Shown: positions 1 through 8,164 of the stretch, in pieces
Layout of the letters: each line of letters opens with the position of its first letter
Numbering within the stretch: position 1 is the stretch's first letter
Assembly (NCBI GenBank): GCA_964471755.1
Contig: CAYYJM010000103.1
Location: forward strand, 1 to 20,001
Direction: 5' to 3'
Length of the DNA: 20,001 bases
Origin: CAYYJM01 sp964471755
Lineage (GTDB): Bacteria > Planctomycetota > Planctomycetia > Gemmatales > Gemmataceae
Program-made: the position numbers and the translations under genes
Notes under the pieces: model-generated
Databases searched by the model: none
What the model was told of the DNA's origin: nothing
The model's input: only the letters and a program-made list of their open reading frames with translations

Positions 1-1107
1 CGGCACCTGGGCCGTGAGCTGCGCCTGGCTGCCGACGTACGAGGCCATCAGGTAGTGCAGCGATCGATAGAAGCCCTCGTCGCCGGGCAGAGCCGCCGCG
101 AACCGCAGACCGGACTGCTGCATGTTCATGACCAGCTCGGCGACGTTGTCGCCCCGGGCCGTCAACTTGCCGGTCAGGTAGTTCGCCGCGGACGGGTCGG
201 CCAGCGTCTTGGTGTTGTTCCGCAGCTGGGTGATGAACCGCCGGGCCTGGATGAACTCCGTCGGCGTCATCTCGGCGACGGAGTCCTCAACCTGCCGGTT
301 CAGCTGGCTGATTCCATCGGTCAACTGCTTGTTGGTCTCGAAGGTAATGCCGCTGGCCATCGCCTCCATCGTCGCGTTGGTCATGGCCGTGTTGATCAGG
401 TCGCGATCTTCCTTCCAGCGGGGAGCCTGCAACGGGAGCGGCCAGCGCAGGTCCACCGTGGCCCGGGCGACCTGGGAGCCGCCGGCCGTCGTTCCGGTCG
501 TCACGTTGATGTGCCGGAGCGTTTCCGGAGAAATCGGCACGTTCGGGCCGGGCACCTGGGCCAGCTGGTTTCGGCGTGCCTGCTCCAGCAGGATGTTCAG
601 GGCCGAACCGGACGCGATCTCGCTCAACGGCGGATCGTTCAGACTGCGGCGAACGGCCATCTCGCGCTGCGTCTCGCGCTGGCGTTCCAGGGTCGGCGTC
701 GTCTGGTATTCCCAGCGTTGCTGCTCGATGATCGCCTTGCGCGTGTCGAGCTGCGAGCGGAGGGCCTGCTCATTGAGCAGACGCGCTTCCTGCAAGGTCA
801 CCTGGGCCTGCGACCTGGCGGCCGTCAGGTTCGCCGCCCCGGTCAGGGCTCCGTAGGCCGGGGACATGCCGTAGAACCCGCCCCAGCCGCCGCCCCAGCC
901 ACCACCGCCACCCCAGTAGGGATTGAAGACCGGCGAGAACGCAGGGGCCGGCACGCCGATGGGCCGGACGACGCCGGCCGTGGTCAGAGCGGGCTGGTTG
1001 GCCAGCACGTTCGGATCGACGCGGAACTGAGCCGGTGCCGCCGTCGCGAACAGGAGCAGGGCGAGCGCCGCCGCACCGATCGCCAACCGTCGAGGAAAAC
1101 GGGACAT
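1..1107 (-). CDS. Exported Gly/Trp-rich protein of unknown function (partial, C-terminus beyond left edge)
   Basis: The reading frame is open from an ATG at 1107 to the window edge, giving 369 codons without a stop, so the C-terminus is missing. The protein starts with a basic n-region (MSRFPRRLAIG), a hydrophobic stretch and an APAQF cleavage-type site, so it is probably exported by Sec. Residues about 62-80 form a Gly/Trp/Tyr-rich patch (PYWGGGGGWGGGWGG). Residues about 95-160 are rich in Q, E, R and A and look helical or coiled (for example RSQAQVTLQEARLLNEQALR). I recognise no catalytic motif. A GGAGG ribosome site lies about 8 bases before the ATG. The gene follows the FecR/HEAT-like gene by 85 bp on the same strand. 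A TATACT hexamer at 1166-1171 could be a -10 element, but no good -35 accompanies it. Such proteins are common in planctomycetes, which is an inference from style only. Confidence 0.75.
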   Translation of the reverse strand, partial: MSRFPRRLAIGAAALALLLFATAAPAQFRVDPNVLANQPALTTAGVVRPIGVPAPAFSPVFNPYWGGGGGWGGGWGGFYGMSPAYGALTGAANLTAARSQAQVTLQEARLLNEQALRSQLDTRKAIIEQQRWEYQTTPTLERQRETQREMAVRRSLNDPPLSEIASGSALNILLEQARRNQLAQVPGPNVPISPETLRHINVTTGTTAGGSQVARATVDLRWPLPLQAPRWKEDRDLINTAMTNATMEAMASGITFETNKQLTDGISQLNRQVEDSVAEMTPTEFIQARRFITQLRNNTKTLADPSAANYLTGKLTARGDNVAELVMNMQQSGLRFAAALPGDEGFYRSLHYLMASYVGSQAQLTAQVP

Positions 1108-1192
1108 GAGAAGGCCTCCAGAATAACCGGGACAGCGGACCTCCGGCCCGGAACGTGTTCGATACAGTATACCGGGAACGACCCCGCTCATT

Positions 1193-2500
1193 TCAGGAAC
1201 CCTGTTTCGGCAGCAGTTTTCCGGCCTCGAGTGCCGCGCGCCATTTGGCGACGGCAGCGGCGCGTTCCTCCTCCGTCCCGGCCGGGTTGAAGCCGAACGT
1301 CTTCCCTTCCGGGTAGAGCCGGATCAGATGGTAGTACGCCAGGGCCCGGATGGCGAGCAACTTGTGGCGCAGGTAGCTGACCAGAGCCTCGTACGTCTCC
1401 GGCTGGGCGAGTTCCCGCTCACCGAAGTTATGCAGCAGTTGCAGGACTGTCCCGGCCAGGGCCGGCGTGGCCTGCGGCATCGCCAGCAACCGGTCGTAGA
1501 AGATCTTGTCGTGCGAGGGATCTCGACCGAGCCAGTTGCGCATGACGAGGATGCACAGGTCGAGGATCTCCGGCGACTTCGTCGTCATGAAGACCGTGCG
1601 CAGACCGTCGATGTTATCCGTGGCGGCCAGGGCGATGATCGCGGTGCGCTGCTTGGCGAAGTCGTCGCTGGCCAGGAAGGCGCTGATCACGCCGGCCATT
1701 CCCTTCTCGGCCGCGAGGTTGCGGAATTCAGTCAGGCGAGCCTTCGCCTTCTGGGCTTCCGGCCCGGCCTCGTTCTCGGTCAGCCATTCGGGCAGCTTCT
1801 GAACGAAGCGTGGTGCCTTGTCGCTGAAGCCCTCGCTGTTGGCGGTGAAGACGGCCAGGCCCGGTGGTGCCTTGAGCAGCACGTCTGCATCACGGGTGCA
1901 GGCCATGACCTCGCCGTGAGTAACCAGGAAGACGATGTCGGCGACCGGCCTGTGCTCCGGGCCGCCCTTGGGATCAAATGGCACGCCCGGAGCCCAGCGG
2001 GCGTACGTCTCGAGCATGACGTTGGTGCCCTTTTGGTTTACCTTGAACAGGCAGGGTTCCTTGCCCTGCCAGCCGAAGGTGAACGTCGCCGGTTTGTCCT
2101 TCAAGGCCGTCACATCGACCCGGCCACGGTCGAGGAAGAAGTCGAGATCGACTCCCTCGTGCGGGCGCAGGACGATGGCAGCCTCCAGGATCGGGAAGGG
2201 GGACTTGCGCGCGAACTCGGCCCGAAAGGTCACCCGGAACGCGCCATTGTTGGTCTCGATCGCCGCCCAGGGCAGGCCGATCAGCAGATCGCCGGTGTAC
2301 AGTTTCTCGCCCTGCTTGACCATCTGCCAGGGCTTGTCCGGTGCCTCACGTCGAAGCAGGGTGCCCGTCTCGGTGGCGAGCTTCGCCACGGCGACGCGGG
2401 CCGGGGCCTTCTTCGCGACGGGTCGTTCCTCGGCGGCGAGCAGGCCGGACAGCAGCAGCGTCAGACCCAGAACGCTGAGTCCGCGGATTGTAGTCTTCAT
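1193..2500 (-). CDS. Exported FecR-like/HEAT-like protein, function unknown
   Basis: A 435-residue protein. Residues 1-23 form a clear signal peptide (MKTTIRGLSVLGLTLLLSGLLAAEE). Residues about 35-225 resemble a FecR-type beta domain: an ETGTLLRRE start, a GEKLYTGDLLIG segment as in the threshold/effector domains of FecR-like proteins, then LDFFLDRGRVDV and VFLVTHGEVMACT. The C-terminal half (about 250-430) is helical, with repeat-like pairs reminiscent of HEAT repeats (KQRTAIIALAATDNIDGLRT; SPEILDLCILVMRNWLG; HKLLAIRALAYYHLIRLYP). No catalytic residues are apparent. It starts 26 bp after the Ig-like exported protein at 2527-3318, so the two are probably one operon. The likely location is periplasmic or envelope. 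The FecR-like call comes from pattern only and should be treated as moderate; I infer no iron-uptake role. Confidence 0.8.
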   Translation of the reverse strand: MKTTIRGLSVLGLTLLLSGLLAAEERPVAKKAPARVAVAKLATETGTLLRREAPDKPWQMVKQGEKLYTGDLLIGLPWAAIETNNGAFRVTFRAEFARKSPFPILEAAIVLRPHEGVDLDFFLDRGRVDVTALKDKPATFTFGWQGKEPCLFKVNQKGTNVMLETYARWAPGVPFDPKGGPEHRPVADIVFLVTHGEVMACTRDADVLLKAPPGLAVFTANSEGFSDKAPRFVQKLPEWLTENEAGPEAQKAKARLTEFRNLAAEKGMAGVISAFLASDDFAKQRTAIIALAATDNIDGLRTVFMTTKSPEILDLCILVMRNWLGRDPSHDKIFYDRLLAMPQATPALAGTVLQLLHNFGERELAQPETYEALVSYLRHKLLAIRALAYYHLIRLYPEGKTFGFNPAGTEEERAAAVAKWRAALEAGKLLPKQGS

Positions 2501-2526
2501 CGGATTTCTCCTGATCGAGCGGCGGT

Positions 2527-3318
2527 TCAGCGTCCCTGGACTTCGATCGGGAACGACAGCTTGGCCGTCTTCCCGCTCAGGTTGTCGGTGGCCTGGATCT
2601 CCAGGACGAACTTGCCGGCCCGATTGAGCGGCAGCGGGAACTGACCCGGCAGGGCCGCGATCATGGTCGGCACGTCCTTGGTCACGGTGCCGGTGAACGG
2701 TCGCGCACTCACTGGCCGGCCAGTCACTGGATCGAGGACGTTCAGGGTCAGGGTCAGATTCGGCTGGGTGGTGGTCCGGTCGCGCTGGAAGCCGACAGTG
2801 CTGAAGTTGACCCAGAGCGTCTGGCCGACCGACAGCTGGGTCGTGTGCGCCTCGCCGGCGGCGTCAAGGGTCGTCGAGAGCCGGACGATCCCGAAGGCGG
2901 GCGGTCCGACGGTGTAGGTACGCGAGAAGCTCTGCGTCTGTCGGCTGGCGGCGTCGGTCACGGTCACCTTGAACTCGTACTGGCCAGGCGGAGTGTTCAG
3001 GCCGACCTCGAACTGAGCCATGCCCTGGAGCGTGGTTCCGCCCAGTGGCAGCAGGACTTCCTGCTCCTTGGGCGGCTGGCGGAAGATGGTCCGGCCCTGG
3101 CTGAGGATCTCGGTGCCGAGGGAGTAGACGGCCTTGCCGTCCTTGACGGTGACGCCGTCGATGTCGAAGGTGATGGTGAGGTTATCGCCGGGCAGCAGAT
3201 TGCCGGCGGGCCGAACCGGTCCACCGGGACCGTAGGTGGCCTGGATGTTCTTCAGTTGCAGGCCCAGAACCTGCGCCGGGGCCAGCAACAGCAGGCCGAC
3301 GAGTACGGTCGCTTTCAT
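2527..3318 (-). CDS. Exported beta-rich (Ig-like) protein of unknown function
   Basis: A 263-residue protein with an N-terminal signal peptide (MKATVLVGLLLLAPAQVLG). The rest is a series of beta-strand-like segments with spacing typical of Ig-like or carbohydrate-binding folds: GDNLTITFDIDGV, LNTPPGQYEFKVTVTD followed by TYTVGPP, LTLTLNVLDPVTGRP, and a final NRAGKFVLEIQATDNLSGKTAKLSFPIEV. The PGQYEFKVTVTD and AGKFVLEIQATDN pieces both look like closing strands of Ig-type domains, so two domains are likely (about 20-135 and 136-263). An AGGAG ribosome site lies about 11 bases before the ATG. It is the first gene of a leftward run of three exported proteins. It has no enzyme motif, and I infer a binding or structural role outside the cytoplasm. 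Confidence 0.8.
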   Translation of the reverse strand: MKATVLVGLLLLAPAQVLGLQLKNIQATYGPGGPVRPAGNLLPGDNLTITFDIDGVTVKDGKAVYSLGTEILSQGRTIFRQPPKEQEVLLPLGGTTLQGMAQFEVGLNTPPGQYEFKVTVTDAASRQTQSFSRTYTVGPPAFGIVRLSTTLDAAGEAHTTQLSVGQTLWVNFSTVGFQRDRTTTQPNLTLTLNVLDPVTGRPVSARPFTGTVTKDVPTMIAALPGQFPLPLNRAGKFVLEIQATDNLSGKTAKLSFPIEVQGR

Positions 3319-3366
3319 CGACGGAGCGCTCCTGAGACGACGTTCGACGGGGAAGATGGTATCAGT

Positions 3367-3549
3367 TTAGCGAGGGGTGAGTCGGAACGCCAGAGGCCAG
3401 GACCGGTTGCGACGCGAAAGTGAGAGCCGAGCCCGGGAGGAGACGGCCTGGGCAAGAGAGACGGCGGCTTCGAGGTCGGCGACCCGCTGGAGCAGGGCCG
3501 CGATGACCGCGTCATGGTCGCGGCAACCTGGACAAACCGGCTCGTTCAT
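3367..3549 (-). pseudogene. N-terminal relic of an IS66-type transposase
   Basis: A 60-codon frame beginning MNEPVCPGCRDHDAVIAALL and continuing RVADLEAAV. This CPGCRxRDAxIAxLxxRVxxLEA pattern is how many IS66 (TnpC/ISBst12-type) transposases begin in planctomycetes: a CxxC pair, then a coiled-coil leucine zipper. After about residue 32 the sequence becomes Arg/Ser-rich, unlike a transposase, and stops. Full IS66 transposases are several hundred residues long, so zinc-finger, catalytic DDE and C-terminal domains are all absent. It lies between the exported-protein operon and the HTH-like gene and is probably non-functional. It could instead be a small real coiled-coil protein, but the family resemblance and the terminal repeat just upstream favour a relic. 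Confidence 0.55.
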
Positions 3550-3614
3550 GACGCCAGAGTATGAAATTGGCCAGCACCGGTGAGGGCTGACTCAGAAACC
3601 GGCTGAACAGTTAC
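3367..3614 (-). mobile_element. Left-end fragment of an IS66-type insertion sequence
   Basis: Read on the minus strand from 3614, the sequence starts GTAACTGTTCAGCCGG, with the GTAA terminus expected of IS66-family inverted repeats. The transposase-like start codon at 3549 follows 65 bases later, a normal leader length for the single-gene members of the family. I could find no matching right-hand repeat before the start of the 2527-3318 gene, so only one end survives. The exact inner boundary is uncertain. Confidence 0.45.
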
Positions 3615-3641
3615 CAGAACGGCACCGGAGTGCCCCCCGGT

Positions 3642-4136
3642 TCATACCTCGTCGAGTTTCTCGCGCAGCCAATCACGGAAGATGGCCGCCTCGGCCACCT
3701 TGCCCGTCCAGCGCGCCCGGTCGAACATCGTCAGGGCCATCAGCAGGGCGTGATGCTGACCGGCTCGATCGCCCGCCTGACCGAACTGTTCGTACAGCAA
3801 CGCGATGCGGGCCACACTCGCCCGGGCCGTCTCCTCATCCTTGAAGCCGAGATGGCCAGCGAAGAACTTCGAGTAGACGTTCATCGGCTCGGCCGTCGAG
3901 GTGTACAGATCGAAGTACGTCGTCACCTCGCCCGCATCACGCAGGACCGCCGCGACGTAGTTCGGCCGGGACTGCGTGATCGCGGCCAGGTCGGCGATCT
4001 CCGTGATGCCGGCCTGATACAGGGCCAGGATCTGGTCCTTCTTCGTGGCGCGCTCACCGGTCGGCAGCGGTGGCAACGCCGGCGCTGGCTCCGCCTCCGA
4101 TGTCGTCACGGTGTCAGTCGATCGCTTGCGTGCCAT
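3642..4136 (-). CDS. Small helix-turn-helix-like protein, function unknown
   Basis: A 164-residue soluble protein. The start MARKRSTD at 4136 is preferred over an upstream in-frame ATG at 4289: the extension is low-complexity, overlaps the upstream gene, and 4136 has a GGGGTG ribosome site at suitable spacing. Residues about 28-68 (TKKDQILALYQAGITEIADL, then AAITQSRPNYVAAVLRDAG) resemble a helix-turn-helix of the resolvase or sigma-region-4 kind, with the turn at AGITEI and a recognition-helix-like SRPNYVAAVL. The rest is helical (DEETARASVARIALLYEQFG; HHALLMALTMFDRARW). It follows the vWA protein gene by 47 bp and is probably co-transcribed. It may be a DNA-binding accessory, but the HTH call is by eye and no operator is apparent. 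Confidence 0.75.
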   Translation of the reverse strand: MARKRSTDTVTTSEAEPAPALPPLPTGERATKKDQILALYQAGITEIADLAAITQSRPNYVAAVLRDAGEVTTYFDLYTSTAEPMNVYSKFFAGHLGFKDEETARASVARIALLYEQFGQAGDRAGQHHALLMALTMFDRARWTGKVAEAAIFRDWLREKLDEV

Positions 4137-4183
4137 GATGTCACCCCACAAAGCGGCGGGCGGTCCCGCCGTTCGACGATGAT

Positions 4184-6688
4184 TCACGCCAGACCCCAGA
4201 GCCGACGCAGAGCCCATTCGCCGGCCAGCACGGCCACGAACAACAGCAGCGTCAGCACCCGCATCGGCTGCGGCGATTCCTGATCCCACGACGGCCAGAG
4301 CGTCTGGTTCGTCTGCTGCCGGGCCGCCACGTCCTTGCCCAACTCGGCCAGCACACGCGGCAGATCGGTCGGTTGGTAGAACTTGCCACCGGCCGCCGCC
4401 GACAGCTTCTTCAGATACTCATGATCCGCCGCCCGACGCGACTTCTCGATTTCGTCATCCTCGACGACGAACCGCGACCGGGCCGAGCCGGTGATCTTCT
4501 CACCATCAGGTGCCGTCGCCGAGCCGGTGACGTTCAGCTCGTAAATGCCCGGCTTCGCCAGCAGCGTGGGCTGCTCGCGCACGGCGATCCGACCGCCGTT
4601 CTGGCCGCTGGATAGTGTCCGCGCCTCCAGCGGTGTCACCGTACCGTCAGGCCCCTTCAGGGTAACCTCGAAGATACCACCCGGAATCTCGACGCCGTGC
4701 TTGTTTCGGATGCCGACGGTGTATCCCTGATCGGCTCGCAGCGGCAAGGTTCGATTATCCGGCAGAACCCACACGGCTCCCGTGGCCTCGTCCTGCTTGC
4801 CCAGCCAGAGGACGAGCTGCCGCCAGAAACGAGCGTGCAGGGCCTGCGTCTCGGGGCTACGAATCCAGCGGTGCGTCGTGTCGCCGCCGAAGGCCAGCAC
4901 CCGGCCCTTGCCGTAGAGCTTGTAAACGAGCAGCGGATCGCCCGTCGGCGACTGGGCCAGCACGCTGATCAGGGTGCGATCGGCCGGCAGTGTCAGCCGA
5001 TTGGCACCGAGCAGTTCGCGAAGTTTCGCCCAGGCATCACGGCTCGTGTCGAGCGTGTCGCCGAACTGCATCACGTAGGCGAACTTCCGCAGGCCGTCGT
5101 CGGTCGGGACGACGCGCGTCGGTCGCTCGATCTGGCCGGAGCCGCCAAGTTCGACTGGCGAAAGCAGGGCCAGGGGCGTGCCGCGCCAGGTCGGGCCGAA
5201 ACTGGAGTAGCCGCCGAGCATGAGCAGGCCAGCGCCGTTGTCCACCTGCTTCTCGATCGACGCGAACGCCTGCGGGTCGATCGAGCGGACCTGGTCGGCG
5301 GTCACGTCGCCGAGGATGATCACGTCGTACTGCTTGTTGGCGAAGTCGAACAGTCGGGCCGCGTCGGCGTCGAGCGGCTTGCTGCCGCGCAGCCAGACGG
5401 CGTTGATCGTGATCCGCTCGCGGTCGGGGTAGAGGGCGTCGATGATCGACTGCGGTTCGCCGGCCCGCTGACGATCGATCAGCAGGACGCCGACGCCTTC
5501 CTTGCGAACCGAGACGAAGTTGATCTTCTCGTTGTTGCGGGCGGTCAGTTCGCCGGGAAGCGGCTGGCCGGGCCGCTTCGGATCCTCGACGCGAGCCTTG
5601 ATCATCACGTCGCCGGGTCGGGTCGGGGCGGGCACCTTGACCGTGAAGACGTTGCCGCGCTCCTGTTTCAGATCGACATCCTCACCGCGTGCTTCCTCGC
5701 CGTCGAGGTAGATGCGCAGCCGGGCCTTGCGTTGCGTCAAGCCGGGAGCATCGACGGTGACGTTGATGTTGAACTCGCTCTTGACGCGCACGACCTTCGC
5801 CTCGGGCGTGACGGCGGTGACGATCACGTCGGCCCGCTGATCGACCGTGGCCGGGTTACCCATGCCGAAGGTATTGATCGGGCACGGTGGCGTCGTCCAC
5901 TCCTCGGCCTTGCGCAGGGCCAGGTAGGTCGTGCCGTTGTCAGCTCCGTCGCTGAACAGGAGCATCGCGCGGACGGGTCGGCCCTGCGACCGGCGTGACT
6001 GGAGCGTGTGGAACATGGTGCCGAAGTCAGTCAGCGAGCCATCGGCGCTGCCGGGTTTGGCCGGGTCGAACTCCTCGACGCCGCTGGCGAAGGCGTGAAA
6101 CTCGGGATCGAGGCCACGCTGGCGGAGGTCGTCCAGGGCCTGCTTGTTCTCCTCGAGGAGCTTGAGCAGGTAGTCCCAGCGCGGCTGATTGTCGATGGCG
6201 TCAGCGGTGGTCATGCTCTCGGAGCGGTCCAGGACGATCATCACCCGGCCGCCGATGACGGCCTCATCGGAGAAGGCGAGCGAGGGGCGCAGGACAAGGA
6301 AGAAGGCGAGCAGAAAGGCGGCCAGGCGCAGGGCCGTGATGACGAAGACGCGCGTCGGCGTCGATCCAGGGACGCCGCGATAGGTGGCGACGGTGAAGCC
6401 GACCAGCGCCACCGGCAGCAGCAGGAGCAGACCGATGGCGAAGTCGGTCATCTCGATGACGAGGCCGCGACCGAGAAAGAGGAGCGCTCCCAGGCAGGCG
6501 AGCAGGATCAGACCGGCACGCCACAGGAAGCGGCGCTGGCCGGCGTGGTCGTCCCGCGGCCAGAGAGCCGGGCCGATGGCCAGGAGTCCGGCGGCGACCA
6601 GCAGGGTGCCGACAAGCGGCAGGCTGGCGTTGGCCAGGTAGGCCGGCAGACCGGACCAGGGCCAGATCGGGTCGAAGTGCAGGTTCAT
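4184..6688 (-). CDS. Membrane vWA-domain protein with glutamine-amidotransferase-like domain
   Basis: An 834-residue protein. Transmembrane helices lie at about 22-43, 56-74, 80-102 and 115-135. A vWA domain follows, with the metal-binding MIDAS motif DRSES at 154-158, a T-D pair near 220-221 and LLFSDGADN around 244-251. A beta-rich stretch (about 285-425) resembles the extracytoplasmic domains of such proteins. Residues about 435-650 (GVGVLLIDRQRAGEPQSIID; YDVIILGDV; GAGLLMLGGYSSFG; GKGRVLAFGGDTTHRW) match the class I glutamine-amidotransferase-like fold found in planctomycete vWA proteins, but no catalytic Cys is in the usual place, so it is probably non-enzymatic. A last helix at about 810-830 anchors the C-terminus. 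The start at 6688 has a GAGGA site; the longer frame to 6769 would be coded by an inverted repeat and is rejected. The family resembles BatA/BatB-type envelope proteins, often linked to MoxR ATPases, though none is visible here. Confidence 0.88.
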   Translation of the reverse strand: MNLHFDPIWPWSGLPAYLANASLPLVGTLLVAAGLLAIGPALWPRDDHAGQRRFLWRAGLILLACLGALLFLGRGLVIEMTDFAIGLLLLLPVALVGFTVATYRGVPGSTPTRVFVITALRLAAFLLAFFLVLRPSLAFSDEAVIGGRVMIVLDRSESMTTADAIDNQPRWDYLLKLLEENKQALDDLRQRGLDPEFHAFASGVEEFDPAKPGSADGSLTDFGTMFHTLQSRRSQGRPVRAMLLFSDGADNGTTYLALRKAEEWTTPPCPINTFGMGNPATVDQRADVIVTAVTPEAKVVRVKSEFNINVTVDAPGLTQRKARLRIYLDGEEARGEDVDLKQERGNVFTVKVPAPTRPGDVMIKARVEDPKRPGQPLPGELTARNNEKINFVSVRKEGVGVLLIDRQRAGEPQSIIDALYPDRERITINAVWLRGSKPLDADAARLFDFANKQYDVIILGDVTADQVRSIDPQAFASIEKQVDNGAGLLMLGGYSSFGPTWRGTPLALLSPVELGGSGQIERPTRVVPTDDGLRKFAYVMQFGDTLDTSRDAWAKLRELLGANRLTLPADRTLISVLAQSPTGDPLLVYKLYGKGRVLAFGGDTTHRWIRSPETQALHARFWRQLVLWLGKQDEATGAVWVLPDNRTLPLRADQGYTVGIRNKHGVEIPGGIFEVTLKGPDGTVTPLEARTLSSGQNGGRIAVREQPTLLAKPGIYELNVTGSATAPDGEKITGSARSRFVVEDDEIEKSRRAADHEYLKKLSAAAGGKFYQPTDLPRVLAELGKDVAARQQTNQTLWPSWDQESPQPMRVLTLLLFVAVLAGEWALRRLWGLA

Positions 6689-6727
6689 CGAGTTGATCCT
6701 CACCGCGAACGATACGGGCGCGGGCCA

Positions 6728-6798
6728 GGCGAGCCCCCGGCGAAAGCCGGGGGAGTTCCCGCCCTGCAAACTCCCCCGGCTTTCGTGGGGGGCTCGCC
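6728..6798. repeat. 28-bp inverted repeat around a 15-base loop
   Basis: The arms 6728-6755 and 6771-6798 are reverse complements at 26 of 28 positions, separated by 15 bases. The left arm contains its own smaller palindrome, CCCCCGGCGAAAGCCGGGGG (8-bp stem, GAAA loop). The element sits 37 bp past the stop of the Tat oxidoreductase and 39 bp before the start of the vWA gene, so it could end or dampen transcription between them. There is no T-run, so it is not a textbook intrinsic terminator. It looks like an interspersed repeat of the REP or MITE kind. Confidence 0.8.
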
Positions 6799-6828
6799 AA
6801 GACGGGGCTCGCCAAGACGGGGCTCGCC
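6791..6828. repeat. 15-bp tandem repeat, about 2.5 copies
   Basis: The unit GGCTCGCCAAGACGG occurs at 6791-6805 and 6806-6820, with a further GGCTCGCC at 6821-6828. The first copy shares its GGCTCGCC with the end of the adjoining inverted-repeat arm, so the tandem array probably grew from the edge of that element. Confidence 0.85.
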
Positions 6829-6835
6829 AGCGCCA

Positions 6836-8164
6836 TCACACATCCAGCTTCCACGGCGCGCGGTACGGCCGGCTCAGCATGGCGTTGACCTCGGCTACAT
6901 CCGACTTCTCGGTGGCCGGGTCCCACTTGAACTTCTTGCCCGACCGCAGAGCGATGACGCCCAGGTGGCAGACGGTCACCGAACGATGGCCCACCTCGGG
7001 ATTGCAGATGGTCGGCTTCCGCGTCTTGATGCAGTCGAGGAAGTTACCCATGTGACTGTTCGACACGTACAGCCGGGTAGCGCTTTCCGGCAGCGGCTCC
7101 TCGAGCAGCTTCTTGTCGCTGGCGTCGATCCGACCACGGCTGACGAAGATCCACTTACCGTCCTCGCCGTTGAACCGGATGCCGTTCTCGCCGGCATCGG
7201 TGCAGATCAGCTTGGCCCCGTTGGCGTAGGTGTACGTCACCTTGAACTTCGGATGGCAGTTGTACTGCTCGATCCCCGCCGGCGGTTCGGTGCCCTCGGC
7301 CTCGACGGCGATCGGGCCGCTATCGTCCATGCCGAGACCCCACTGAGCGATGTCGTTGTGATGAGCACCCCAATCGGTCATCTTACCGCCGGACCACTGG
7401 TAGAACCAGCGGAACTCGTAGTGGCAGTTGGTGTACTCGTTGTTGCCCTGGCGGAGATGCCGATAATCGACCTTCGGCGTCGAGCCGAGCCAGAAGTCCC
7501 AGTTCAGCCCTTCGGGAGGCGTCACCGACGGGATCTTTGGCGAATGCGGGTTGCCACCGATGCGCGTCTCGACGGTCTGAATCTTGCCGATTCGGCCGTT
7601 GCGGACCAGTTCGCAGGCCAGGCGGAAGCGCTTGTCGGAACGCTGCTGACTGCCGACCTGGAAGACCTTGCCCGTCTCCTTCGCCACCTTGGCGATGGCC
7701 CGACCCTCGACCACGGTCAACGACAGGGGCTTCTCGCAGTAGACGTCCTTGCCCTTGCGCAGGGCGTCGATGGCGACCAGGGCGTGCCAGTGGTCCGGCG
7801 TGGCGATGACGACGGCGTTGATGTCCTTGCGGTCGTTCAACTCACGGAAGTCCTCGTACTGTTTGGCGTTGCTGATCATCTTGCTGGCGCGGTCGCGATG
7901 GGAGCGATCCACGTCGCAGACGGCCACGCAGGTGGTGCTGGGAAACGCGCGGAGCAGATCATTGCGCACGACGTGCAGGCCCCGGCTCTTGGGACTGCCG
8001 ATGCCGATGGCCCCGAAGACGAGCTTGTCCCCTGCGGCTCCGGGTTGCGCGGCCTGCTGCTGGGCCAGCACCTCCTGCGCATACCAGGCCGGCAGACCAG
8101 CGGCGATCATCGCTCCCAGCGAATGCTGCAAGAAGCCGCGCCGCGACAGGTTTCCACGATGCAT
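6836..8164 (-). CDS. Tat-exported Gfo/Idh/MocA-family oxidoreductase
   Basis: A 442-residue protein. Residues 7-12 (SRRGFL) and the following hydrophobic stretch form a twin-arginine signal, so the folded protein with bound cofactor is probably exported. The Rossmann domain shows FGAIGIGSPKSRG (about 50-61), CVAVCDVD (79-86), VIATPDHWHALVAIDAL (119-134) and the family hallmark YCEKPLS (142-148). The C-terminal domain carries GGKMTDWGAHHNDIAQWGLG, the conserved Asp/His region that lines the substrate site. Members use NAD(P) on sugars or inositols; the substrate here is unknown. Planctomycetes carry many such paralogues. The ATG at 8164 has AGGAGAG at good spacing. A much longer open frame runs upstream to 9991 but is antisense to the YTV gene and is not coding. 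The gene is divergent from the YTV gene. Confidence 0.92.
   Translation of the reverse strand: MHRGNLSRRGFLQHSLGAMIAAGLPAWYAQEVLAQQQAAQPGAAGDKLVFGAIGIGSPKSRGLHVVRNDLLRAFPSTTCVAVCDVDRSHRDRASKMISNAKQYEDFRELNDRKDINAVVIATPDHWHALVAIDALRKGKDVYCEKPLSLTVVEGRAIAKVAKETGKVFQVGSQQRSDKRFRLACELVRNGRIGKIQTVETRIGGNPHSPKIPSVTPPEGLNWDFWLGSTPKVDYRHLRQGNNEYTNCHYEFRWFYQWSGGKMTDWGAHHNDIAQWGLGMDDSGPIAVEAEGTEPPAGIEQYNCHPKFKVTYTYANGAKLICTDAGENGIRFNGEDGKWIFVSRGRIDASDKKLLEEPLPESATRLYVSNSHMGNFLDCIKTRKPTICNPEVGHRSVTVCHLGVIALRSGKKFKWDPATEKSDVAEVNAMLSRPYRAPWKLDV

Noticed and set aside
55..2644. Long plus-strand frames at 55-1290 and 1328-2644
   Set aside because: They are antisense to exported proteins with clear signal peptides and ribosome sites, and have no recognisable family.
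6689..6769. N-terminal extension of the vWA protein (27 residues from an ATG at 6769)
   Set aside because: Most of it is coded by the inverted repeat, and the ATG at 6688 has a good GAGGA site directly before the first membrane segment.
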